Assembly: GCA_002077045.2 (NCBI GenBank)
Contig: KZ111141.1
Span: 1,557,757-1,621,756, forward strand
Source of the DNA: Rachicladosporium sp. CCFEE 5018
Lineage: Eukaryota; Ascomycota; Dothideomycetes; Cladosporiales; Cladosporiaceae
DNA: 64,000 bases
Direction of reading: 5' to 3'
The position numbers were made by a program, and so were the translations under genes. The notes below the pieces were generated by a model that did not search any database, had not been told where the DNA came from, and was given only the letters and a program-made list of their open reading frames with translations. Below, in pieces: positions 21,180 through 31,329 of this stretch. Position 1 is the stretch's first letter; the number at the start of each line of letters is the position of its first letter.

Positions 21180-21853
21180 TCAAACTCGGCCATCGTATTC
21201 GCACACCACTTTCCACATGACACACCTACCGCAGGGCCGCCCACGGTCGCACTTCGTATGTCGCTGATTGCATTCGCGGCACGCAGGACCAGCGTGACCG
21301 TGACCCGGACCCGAAGCTCTTCCGTCGAAGCTGGCGGACGTGAATTGTACTATTTCAGGCCCAGTGGAAGATAGTGACACGCCCTCGTCCACCCTGGAGA
21401 TCAGATTCTCGACCACGTCCTACGTGGCGCCGTAGGCGTATTCGCACCTGGTGTCGTGGATCATACAGCCCGACAAGGATGCCCAAGATCGCACGCAATC
21501 TTGCGTATGTTATCGTTCCTGCGCTTGTAGCATGCGATGCATTTGCGAATGCGACAAACTTTGTAGCGACGCTGCTTTGTCTCGCCTGAAGTCGTGGCTG
21601 TTGGAGGCGAGGCGATAGGCTCTCTCGGCATCAGCGGTAATCCTGAGGCGATCTCGGGCGGCTCTACATGAATAGCAAAATCTTCAGGCGATTGTTGAGA
21701 GGCTTCCAGCTGTGAGAGATCTGCTTCCGCATCGTAGATAGTCTCATCTGCCTCAGAAGGCGCAGGTGGTTCCGATGCGTTGTCGTAAGCTTGCTAGTCT
21801 ATCACGTCGGAGATCGAATCCTCTCGTACATCATTTGCGCTCTTCGTGGCCAT
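21180..21853 (-). pseudogene. Decayed Zn2Cys6 transcription factor with two zinc-cluster segments
   Basis: From the ATG at 21851-21853 a coding-like frame runs: 19 codons, TAG at 21794-21796, then an acidic Pro/Glu/Ser segment and a first zinc-cluster-like block (KCIACYKRRND, ACDLGHPC). There a one-base shift is needed (TGA at 21461-21463 otherwise) to reach GCMIHDTRCEYAYGAT. A TAG follows at 21420-21422, then an open segment leads to a second, canonical cluster: CRECNQRHTKCDRGRPCGRC followed by VMWKVVCEY, with all six cysteines. Zn2Cys6 proteins are fungal DNA-binding regulators; tandem clusters in one chain are rare. No dimerisation or MHR region follows before the stop at 21180. It could still be expressed from the second part alone. 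Very short introns could be argued for the first stop (36 nt), but not for all three defects. Confidence 0.55.
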
Positions 21854-22864
21854 TGTTGGAGCGACTGTTATAGCAAGGTCAGCTTTGGTGCGACAGGAGA
21901 TGCCACGCAGTCATGCTCGGAGGAACCTTTCAACCATACCTCCTTCGACCGCTCGAGACGCGGAGGGGTTGGGCGCTGTGAGAGTGTCGTGTTATATCTC
22001 ATGCTCGTCTGAAAGGTTTGCCAGTTCGAATTGATGGCTTGTTGAGTGCAGATGCCTCGCCTATGTCCTCTAGACCGCATAGCGGATCTTGACAGTACAA
22101 CAATGCCGAAGACAGAGGAGGAACGCACCCGGTTGCGATGCCCATTTCAGTTAAGCGAATAGAAGGCTGCTTATCTCCATGATGAATGCTCGTTGTTATA
22201 GAAACTATAGACTGAGCTGCGGCGATGAGAATGACATGTACTAGATCGGTGGGAGGCCGATGTGTGCTGTCAATGCAAGGTAGCTGTCTTCCGCAAACAC
22301 TACATGACCTCGAATCACTGTGGCGACTGGTTCAGCGAGTCCGTCAATGATCTTTTGGCTTCGCGCGGGCACTCTCTCAAAAGACACTGCTCAAAGGGCA
22401 AAGGACACTTGTGTTGCCACCACGTTCATTACAAGATGCAACTTGTGCCTGTTCGTACGTCAGACAGTCAGCATGTGCCAACCTCCGCTTTCTCTCATAA
22501 AGTCGGAAAGCTCTTGTGCGACTATCAGTACACTTGCAATTGCGCATGTGACTTGCAAATTCAGTGAGAGAGAGCAGAGTTTGGCGTTTGTCTTCTCATG
22601 AACAGTGTATCACAGCGATTGAGCCTTGCAGTTGCACTTATATCAGCAAAGGATTATTCACATTTCTCGAGAAGAGCTTCAGTTCACTGCGTCATTTCAT
22701 CCCACGTGCCTTAGATATATGCTTAAGCTTATCTTATCGCCGAGTCCAGTCCGATCCGATGACTAGTCACTTCCACGCCTCTCACTGCCTGAGAGATCAT
22801 TTGATTTCACAAGCCGGACCTTGCTACAACAGCCTCACCCTCTGATCTTGTTACATCGACGACA
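21854..22864. other. Intergenic spacer upstream of HUL5
   Basis: 1.0 kb. No gene, RNA or repeat that I can support. It should contain the HUL5 promoter. Overlapping short frames (22262-22601) have no recognisable product. Confidence 0.4.
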
Positions 22865-25800
22865 ATGTTCCAACCGTCCTTTACTGGATCGTCGCGTCGA
22901 CAACGACAGGTCAATCTATCAGGCAGAACACCCGCAAATCCATTCACTGTAGGAGGATCGACAGCAGGCGCACAGGCAGCTATCGCATCAGCACAGCAGG
23001 ATCGTGTCGAGCGTCAACAACGACGACAAGAACAACAAGCTTGTGGTCGTATACAAAGGACATGGCGGGGGTACCATAGCCGTCGACAAGCACACAAAGC
23101 ATGGAGGGACACATGGGACGCCGTCGAACGAGATCAACATGGCGCGTACCCATCACTCGACGCTTCACTCTCGCAAATGAACCGATTGATGCTGTTCTTT
23201 TCGCCTAAATCAGATGCAAATGACGTTGATCGATTGACGAGTTATGGCGAACGTCACATCGCGACTGCAGACTCGACTACAACTCCACCTTCTCAGGATC
23301 CGTGGCCACGGGCATATGGTCGTTTGCGACAAGCCTGTCTCGAAGCATTGCAGTCGGAGAGACATGGAGATGACGGTACTGTTCTCGACATACTGGCCTA
23401 CAGTACATCTCGATCATCGAGCTTCGATGGTACAGCTGCGATACGATACTACAGAACACTCATATCTTTGCATGGGGTTTCAGAGAGAGCCCTTACAGCT
23501 GCCATCCTGGCACCCCTTCACAGGTTCCCAAATGCTTACGATGGTCTTGCCGTCCTATTACAAACACCCGTCGACCTACCCATGCTGAAGCTACTGCAAT
23601 CTACAATCAATCCGAGGATTTTCGCAGAAGCTGTCGCGCGTATGCCCCATGACCCTGCACTCGCGACGCGCGAACGCGTTTGGCTGCTCAGAAATCTCAT
23701 CAGATTGTGTGGGTCAACAGACCATGCCACGACTACAGCTATAGCACCGCTGCTCGGTTCTCTGGCCGACGAGATTGACTTCGAGGGTAGCCCTGTCTCT
23801 CTCGATGACACAACGTTCGACCGAGAAGTACTGCAGAACGTTACGGCTCGAGTGCCTTTGAGTACGACCTTGCAGAGAGAACTACACGGACTGGTCAGCC
23901 AGGATCGCGTGCGCAATCTCCTTTCCCAGGATGTGACACCTGCAGATGCTCAATTGTACGCCAGCTACGCTCTGACATTGCTTCGTTGCTTTCCCCGGCA
24001 AGCAGACGATATTCGTATGTGGCTATATCTCGGATCTACTGGACAAGCTACGACCACAGTCTACTTCTGGGAAGCCATGAAGTCCAACAAACTGGTGTCT
24101 GACATTGTCAGGGATTCTCGTTCGGTACTGAGCTTGCTACAGACCTCACAAGACCTGAAGGAGAGCTGGACTGTGATTCTGATGTTCCTCGAGCTCTATA
24201 CCTTCTTACTCAAGATCATGGATGACGAGGAGTTCATGGGTAGGACTTCTGGTCGCCAAAGACAAAGCGCGATTCCGATCGGAGACGTGGCGTATCTAGT
24301 GACATTTCTCAAGAATCTCGGTTTTACCCTCACCTTCAATGCGTCGGAGTTGGACGGGCGAGAATCGCTCCTCGCACGTGATGTTGGCAGCCTGCGCGGG
24401 CACTTCGGAAGCCCCGCTGCACCTGAGCCTCTCAGAAGGGGAAGGGATGCCAAATCGGTGTCTCTCCATGGAATCCCTGGTATTTCCTGGGGTTATATCA
24501 AGGGCATCGTGACTGGATTGATGCGTGCGATATATGAGAGAGATAGCAGAAGGCATTTCTTGCCCAGAGAGCACTGGCTAATGACCTCAAGGCTCGACAT
24601 GACAGCTTTCATACCCGGTGTTGTCGCTGAAGAAGAGAGTCGATCCGTGATTGCAGAACAGGAGGAAGAGGACGACGACATGGCGGAGGACGAATCAGAC
24701 GATGAGGTGACCCCTAGCACCACCAATCTCCGAGGGCTAGACAGCTACCATCGCACGCAGGAAGCCCGAGAAAGGGCTCAGCGGAAGGCTTCGCGGAGAC
24801 GGTATCTCGAGAATGTGGCACCGCGGCTTGAGGTACTACAGAATATGCCGTTCTTTATTCCATTCCACACGAGAGTGGAGATATTTCGGCAATTTGTGCA
24901 CCTAGACCAGGTGAAACGACGAAATGGTCAAGTTGATGCTGACGCTTGGCGCGCGAGCATGTTAATGGCTCCGCAGCATCAAGGGGCAGCAGATGCATCG
25001 TTTGACACGGCATCATGCTCAGATCAAGCGTTCGAGCGAGTTCGAGGACGCATTCGATGCTTTCTACGAGCTAGGTGCGGATCTGAAGGAGCCTATTCAG
25101 ATCACTTTCATGGATGAATTCGGTCTACAGGAAGCCGGCATTGATGGGGGAGGCGTCACGAAAGAGTTCCTGACCTCCGTCGTTGCTCAAGCCTTCGTCG
25201 ATCCCAACAGGACCGGTGCCGATCGTTATTTCATCGAAAATGAGAACCACCTGCTCTATCCGAATCCTACAGCTCTCGAGGACTACAGGTCACACTCGAG
25301 AATGCAGGGCTTAGGCACTCGGAGGTCGCCTCTCTTCGACGTGATATGCTACGAAAGTACGAGTTTCTGGGTCGCATCATCGGCAAGTGCCTGTACGAAG
25401 GCATCCTCGTTGACGTATCGTTCGCTGGCTTCTTCCTCAAGAAGTGGGCTTTAACTGGCGGTCACGGCTCTGCACCTGGTGAATCGGGCTACAGGGCCAG
25501 TATCAATGACCTTCGAGACTTTGATCAGTCGCTCTACGCCGGTTTGTTAGCCCTGAGAACGGCGCCGGACGCAAGCGACTTTGGCTTAACGTTCACTGTT
25601 GACGACTTGATCGGTCGGCCAGGCGCACAACGTCCGAAATCGTCGCCATTGATCCCTGGGGGCACGGATATCGCAGTCACTAACGAGAATCGTCTACTCT
25701 ACCTCAACAAGATGAGCTGGTACCGGCTGCAAGGCCAATCCGCAGCCCAAACGAATGCCTTCCTCAAAGGACTCGCCACCATCGTGCAACCCAGCTGGCT

Positions 25801-26212
25801 ATCGATGTTCAATCAGGCCGAGCTCCAAACGCTTATCGGTGGCGCCTCGGCAGGCATCAATGTGCCTGATCTCCGCGCTAACACGCTGTACGGTGGCACG
25901 TACGTGATCGGTGACGACGGCCGGGAGCACCCTACAGTCAGGCTCTTCTGGAAAGTCATGGCCTCTTTGACTGATGCCGAGAAGAGCAAGGTGCTGAAGT
26001 TCGTTACAAGCACACCGAGAGGGCCTTTACTCGGATTCAGCAGTCTGAATCCGAGATTCAGCATTAGGGACAGTGGGAGTGACGAGAGCAGATATCCGAG
26101 TGCGAGTACTTGTGTTAATCTGTTGAAGCTACCCATGTACAGAAGCGAGAAGATACTGAGGGAGAAGCTTTTGGGTGCAGTGAATAGTGGAGCTGGGTTT
26201 GATTTGAGCTGA
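22865..26212 (+). CDS. HUL5: HECT E3 ubiquitin ligase HUL5/UBE3C-like, with two compensating frame breaks
   Basis: The span is 1116 codons including stop. The N-terminus begins MFQPSFTGSSRRQRQ and has an IQ-type motif at about residues 62-78 (IQRTWRGYHSRRQ), as in Hul5 and UBE3C. An armadillo-like helical body and an acidic tract (about 595-620) precede the HECT domain: KEPIQITFMDEFG, AGIDGGGVTKEFLTS, KYEFLGRIIGKCLYEGILVD, and the catalytic-cysteine end STCVNLLKLP about 37 residues from the C-terminus. Hul5 works with the 26S proteasome, extending ubiquitin chains and clearing misfolded proteins. The frame shifts at the GGGG run 24983-24986 and returns at about 25286-25289 (AGGTCAC); between them the conserved HECT sequence is in another frame. 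The two shifts cancel, so the ends share one frame. The 6-kb-distant BLM10 also acts on proteasomes, but no functional link is implied. Confidence 0.88.
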
Positions 26213-26429
26213 GTGAGCGTTCAAGCGGGCGTAAGGGTACTTTTTCGAGTCTTTGATGTGAGATATTGATGGCTTACGAAGGCATGCGAACTGTAAATAG
26301 GCGTTGTGCATAGCGTTGGAGCCATATGAAAGTTTGCTGAATGCCTCTCTCGTCGTAGAACTCACTTGTACAAGAGCGTGTCGCATCTGGGGTTCAGCGA
26401 GATACCGTCCGCATGATGTGTAAAGATGG

Positions 26430-28060
26430 CTATGTAGATACACGAGATTCGACACTCCTTAGCCTCACCAGTCCGGTCCGTTTGAAGATCCAGTAGCCTA
26501 ACATGAGCGGTAATGGCACCACGACCCAGGCGATGACAGCCTCGAAGATGAGTGCCCGCTTCATGCTTCCTTCAGGCTCACCAGGCGCGCCCTTCAATGC
26601 ATCCATAATCAAGATGAAGATCGCCCCCAGCAATTGTCCACCTGTCCAACATAGCGTCGAGCTGATCTCGGGGCTCACCGGGTGTGTGATCAGGACCAGG
26701 TATTCCAGTGCACACGGCAGCAGGGAGAAGGAAGCGGCACCGAGGACTGCGCAGACGATGTATGGTCCGATCACCGTTCTTGTGGCTGGCATCCAGATCA
26801 ATACCAGGTAGCTCGCTGCCACTGTCGGCACGCAGATCTTGATGACGAGGAGATACTTCTTTGTCCGGTCCACGATTGGAGACACAATAGCGGAGGCCAC
26901 CAAGCCAACGACAATCAAGATCGCGCCTGCGATGCCAGCGTCGGTTTCGCTGAAGCCGTAGGGTTCGAATATTTGGTTTAAGAGGGACGAGACTGCGTTG
27001 AATTGGCCGACATAGACGCTGAAGGGTATGAAGATAAGGTAGAAGGAGGCGTTTGTTGGGAGTTCGCGGAGAGCTTGTCGGAGTGAGAGGCGGTTGTCGG
27101 CTGCGATTGCTGAAGGTGGTGTTGGAGGGGAGGCGGGAAGGAAAAAGCTGGGAAGTGATGCGACGGTGGAGAGGATGGCAGTGTATCTATTACAGTCAGC
27201 TTCATTTTAGATCCCTTCTCTAGTAGAGTGTGCTCGTCCAACATATCGACCAGCCGCAGCCTCTGCTGGCGGTCGCACCGCGGAGAGACGCTTTTTTCAA
27301 AGATATTGGACAACGACACTTACAGTACCATGCTTGGAATGCCAGAGACGTCCGTCGCCCAGAACGGAGTGATCAATTGCGCAAGAGCACCACCAAGTGG
27401 ATTCGCCAGGGAGGCCACAGCAGTGGCAGAAACGCGACCCGAATCGGAGAACCACAGGTTGCTGTATCTAGTCGGCGCACTTAGTACAAAGGGCTGAGCC
27501 AAGCCAATGATCATCTGCCCTGCCATCACCACCCCGAATACACCGCCCGAGGCTCGTGTACCTGCGTAGCGAATCCAGTTCCCGATCAAAACGAGCACAC
27601 TCGCTACGATGATCGACGTCTTGGGTCCGCCTTTGTTCAGCGTGTAGATGACGAGTGGACTGATGATGACGAAGGCGAAAAGGAACCCGGTCGAGAACCA
27701 GTTGATGGCGCTTTCGCTCACCCCGAAGTACTGACTTGCGCTGTCTGATACCGGAGAGAAGGTGAGCCAGTCCCATGAGACCACGATGTTGAGTAAAATC
27801 AGCTGTATCAGGCCGAAGAAGCGTCGTTTGTAGACTCGATATACGGGTTCGTCCGGCATTTCTGTGAAGTCCGCGAAGCCTGCTGAAGACGAGCTGGGTC
27901 CGTCCGTGGTCACTTCGACTGCGACAGCGTTGGGCTCGTGACCATTGCGATCACTCACTTTTGAGCTCATGCCCGCATCGGCAGTGTCGTCTTCGCGTGG
28001 ATCTAAGGTGGCACGTAGTAAGTGTTCGGTGCTTGGTCGTCGGCCGCCATCAAGGGACAT
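26430..28060 (-). CDS. MFS transporter, FLVCR/DIRC2-like
   Basis: Two exons: 28060-27324 and 27186-26430, with intron 27187-27323 (GTAAGT...TAG), give 497 residues. After an acidic cytosolic head (about 85 residues) the first helix region reads YRVYKRRFFGLIQLILLN. Then come SESAINWFSTGFLFAFV, YTLNKGGPKTSIIVAS, GNWIRYAGTRASGGVFG, GLAQPFVLSAPTRYS, SATAVASLANPLGGALAQL and, in exon 2, FIPFSVYVGQFNAVSSLLNQ and GFSETDAGIAGA. This pattern is that of the fungal branch of the FLVCR-like MFS family (heme, choline or other small substrates in animals). The fungal substrate is unknown. It is convergent with HUL5, 217 bp between stops. Confidence 0.88.
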
Positions 28061-28388
28061 GCCTATGCGGGTGTTGGATACATCATGAACGATTGACAGT
28101 CGGCACTCATGCGCGCAGCGACTGATCTACGCGTTGGCTAACTTAAGCGACCTCCAGCCGCTTACTCGGTAATACTGATCTCCTCAGTGCACAACTCCTT
28201 ATCGTCGCAGTCGAAATTAGCTCGCGCGAAGCGGGCCGTGCATGCCGATGTCGGGGAGGTCGAGAATGCCAAGCCGGCGCGAAATCCACGACACACCGAA
28301 CTTTTGCAGTGCAGAAGAACGACTTGGACTTCAGCCAGCGACGACGACTTCACGATTTTCCTTACCCTCCCCGACGTCGACACTCACG
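28061..28388. promoter_or_regulatory. Divergent promoter region of the MFS gene and RPL8
   Basis: 328 bp between the two start codons, so it must hold both 5' leaders. No specific motif is called. Open frames seen here on both strands lie in the leader and lack any family signal. Confidence 0.4.
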
Positions 28389-29509
28389 ATGGTAAGCATG
28401 ATCCGGATACCCTGAGCTATATGTCTCTGCAACGGCCATCGTGCCTGCGCATGCTGTAGTGATGACCCCATCCACCACTCGCACTTCGGTGCAGAGTTTG
28501 GTGTGATATGGCTTGAGCCGTAGCGCATGGCGGCAATGCCTGCCTACATCAGTGCTCTGTAGAGACGGAACAGTGACTGACTGTTCGTTTCAATGACAGC
28601 CCCCAAAGTCTGGTAAGAAAGCCGCTCCGGCGCCCTTCCCGGCGTCGAAGGCAGGCGTGAACAAGAAGAATGCGAAGGTGAGTAATGGTTGATATCCTAC
28701 GTCCCCTTCCAGGTCATCCTGAAGGAGCTGCTGACGATTTACAGAACCCCCTCATCGAGCGCCGCCCGCGCAACTTCGGCATCGGCCAGGACATCCAGCC
28801 CACCCGAAACCTCTCCCGCATGGTCAAGTGGCCCGCGTACGTCCGCCTCCAACGCCAGCGTAAGATCCTCAACATGCGCCTTAAGGTCCCTCCTTCAATC
28901 GCACAATTCGCCAACACCCTCGACCGTAACACCGCCACACAAGCCTTCAAGCTGCTCAACAAGTACCGCCCAGAGACCAAGTCGGACAAGAAGGAGCGCT
29001 TGACGAAGGAGGCCACCGCTGTGTCAGAGGGCAAGAAGAAGGAGGATGTCAGCAAGAAGCCATACGTCGTGAAGTATGGTCTCAACCACGTCGTGGCTCT
29101 CATTGAGGCCAAGAAGCCCGCGCTCGTCCTCATCCCCAATGATGTTGACCCGATCGAGCTCGTCATCTTCTTGCCTGCACTTTGCAGGAAGATGGGCATT
29201 CCATATGCCATCATCAAGGGCAAGGCTCGTCTTGGAACAGTCGTGCACAAGAAGGTAAGAAACGAACATACCCGTGATGCACGACAATGAATACTGACAC
29301 AACAATAGACCGCCGCCGTCCTCGCCTTCACCGAGGTCCGCTCAGAAGACAAGTCAGAGCTCAGCAAGCTCGTGCAAGCCATCAAGGAGGGCTACACCGA
29401 GAAGAACGAAGAGGCGAAGAAGCACTGGGGTGGTGGCATCATGGGTGCCAAGGCTGTTGCAAAGAAGGTCAAGCAACAAAAGGCTCTCGACAACGCTATC
29501 AAGATATAG
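28389..29509 (+). CDS. RPL8: 60S ribosomal protein eL8 (L7a/L8)
   Basis: Four exons: 28389-28391 (the ATG alone), 28600-28677, 28745-29254 and 29309-29509; introns 28392-28599, 28678-28744 and 29255-29308, all GT-AG. The product is 263 residues. Markers: MPPKSGKKAAPAPFP, the NPLIERRPRNFGIGQDIQP block, LQRQRKILNMRLKVPPSI, the L7Ae fold YGLNHVVALIEAKKPALVLI and ALCRKMGIPYAIIKGKARLG, then AFTEVRSEDK and the basic C-terminus. It binds 25S rRNA in the large subunit and takes part in 27S pre-rRNA processing. Length agrees with yeast (256) and human (266). A start codon alone in its own exon is a pattern seen in ribosomal-protein genes of filamentous fungi. Confidence 0.96.
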
Positions 29510-30058
29510 ATGTCTGTCTCGATCCTGTCCGACGCTCTTCTTCAGGCTCCCTGCCACCACGTCCGAGCCGCGAAGTCCCACAGGCTGTGTGCGGCATCCG
29601 CGCCTCTAGCCGCAGGGGCGAAACAGCTGCAGCTCGGGTCATGGCGCTATGTCATGGCCATTTGACCTGATTGGCAAGTAGAAAATACATCAAAGCTGCA
29701 CATTTTGCGCAAGAGAGCTTCTGTACCGTCCAAGCAATCCTGATCACCGCACTTTCGTAGCACTGCATTTCGTGACCATGTCGTCCACTTCGCAACGCGA
29801 TGCGAAAGCACACTTTTGGCAAGGCTGCCAGCGAAGCGCATATGTTTCAGCCTGTGCATCTCTGCACCGAGACTGCGACTGCCACAACAACAATCGTGAA
29901 GTCTACTTTCTTCCACAGCGGCTTCTCACCGCGCCGGTGCCCGGGCATGGTAGCAGGGCGTGCTTCATGGCATCCGCAATGCGAATATACTAGTACTCTC
30001 AAGACCAATGCCGGGACCGGATGGATCTCTGCTCATGAAAATCGCAAGTCATAAGTCC
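29510..30058. other. Convergent 3' region between RPL8 and PSF3
   Basis: 549 bp holding the two 3' UTRs. I see no gene or RNA. Some open frames on both strands are unsupported. Confidence 0.4.
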
Positions 30059-30601
30059 TCAACCCTTTCCGAGCCCAGCCAGCCATTTCCCGACACTCGC
30101 ACTCCCCTCCCGACTTGCCTCCCAAAGCCTCTTTTCCTCTTCCTCCAGGCCCAGGAGAAATCCTCCCTCGTCTCCTGCTGCCCTTCCTCCCACACCACCA
30201 CTCGCTCGATCTGCGATCTCCACAGCCCTCGTCCGGAAAGTCTCCAGCAGTACTTCAACCAGATCTTCGTCTTCGAAAAGCTCCAGCATCCTCGCTCCGA
30301 GTGCGTAGAAGTAAGATGCCTGAGCTCGGAGATCCAGTGTGACAGGATTTGCTTTCAGAGCGTTTACTACGCGATGCTGAAGAGGTGGTGGTAGATCCAT
30401 TGTTATTGCTGCAGGAGTGTTCGGAGCTGGGGCGATGAGCAGCATCTCGGCCAGCCAGAGAGGGAGCGAGAGGGATGTGTTCTTGTCCAAGATCTGAGCA
30501 GGGTTTCCAGATAGGTGCCCTAGATGCGGGAGCGGAAGGAGAGTCGTGCAGGGAACTTTCTGGGCGTCGGTCTGGATCTGGGGCAGGGAGTAGTAGGACA
30601 T
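30059..30601 (-). CDS. PSF3: GINS complex subunit Psf3
   Basis: A single exon of 180 residues from the ATG at 30599-30601. The N-terminal beta-rich B domain reads YYSLPQIQTDAQKVPCT, then LGHLSGNPAQILDKNT and LSLPLWLAEML (residues about 3-55), which is diagnostic of Psf3. The helical A domain follows (LQHRVVNALKANP, YFYALGARMLELFEDEDL, LLETFRTRAVEIAD). The C-terminus is Gly-rich, then EEEKRLWEASREG. GINS (Sld5-Psf1-Psf2-Psf3) joins Cdc45 and Mcm2-7 to form the replicative helicase. Length is normal. It is divergent from BLM10 over 728 bp. Confidence 0.93.
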   Translation of the reverse strand: MSYYSLPQIQTDAQKVPCTTLLPLPHLGHLSGNPAQILDKNTSLSLPLWLAEMLLIAPAPNTPAAITMDLPPPLQHRVVNALKANPVTLDLRAQASYFYALGARMLELFEDEDLVEVLLETFRTRAVEIADRASGGVGGRAAGDEGGFLLGLEEEEKRLWEASREGSASVGKWLAGLGKG

Positions 30602-31329
30602 ATTGCGTGACCTTCGCCGTACAGTTCGTTGGACGGTAGACTGATCAGCGACGACGCGTGAAGGACGCGTGATCGATGCTGGCAGTATATTTTATTGCAG
30701 CGGTAGGGCTCCAGTATGTCGTTCGAGAAGTCCTAGGCACGGATGAATCGACTTCCGCGAACTTCCAATGCGAGTTTCGCGGTGTCCGGTCTCGTGAAGT
30801 GAAAGTGGCGTTGGTCGATTGCGTGGGACGCGCCTGCCTGGCTTGCTGATTGATGACTTCAGTCTTCACGTCGGATTCCCGTCCGGCTTCATGCTTCTTC
30901 ACTACTACAACGCCTCATCTTATCAGCAGACGCTTCGGAAGTATTACTTCTGCAGTCTCGATAGTCACCATCCCATCATTCCGGCGATACGATAGCCGAC
31001 TTTGATATCCTCGAGTAACGGCGAGTGGCCCAAGCTCCTGTCACATTCACACGATCATCCACTCGACGCCGAGTCCCCGACGACTGTTACACACGGCGAA
31101 GATACTGTTGTATTCTACTAGACTCACTTCACCCCCTCCCCCGGATACCTGCAGCAGCGACCATAGCTGTAGAATCGCTCACCAGTCTTAGCGCATTTGC
31201 AGAGCCGCATTACTGCGATCGTAGGTGCGTAGCTAGCTACTGCATATAAGCTCTTGCCAAGGTGTTGTGTGAGCAGCAAGGCTCCATGAATTGATCAGTC
31301 CGACTTCTCTTTCCCGCCCAGCCGGCATC
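30602..31329. promoter_or_regulatory. Divergent intergenic region PSF3 - BLM10
   Basis: 728 bp between two start codons on opposite strands. It should hold both promoters. No specific element is claimed. The BLM10 frame is open upstream to about 31291 without an ATG. Confidence 0.4.

Noticed and set aside
21758..21853. 36-nt intron to remove the first TAG of the Zn2Cys6 remnant
   Set aside because: Donor GTACGA and acceptor TAG exist in phase, but the length is below usual fungal introns and the other two defects would remain.
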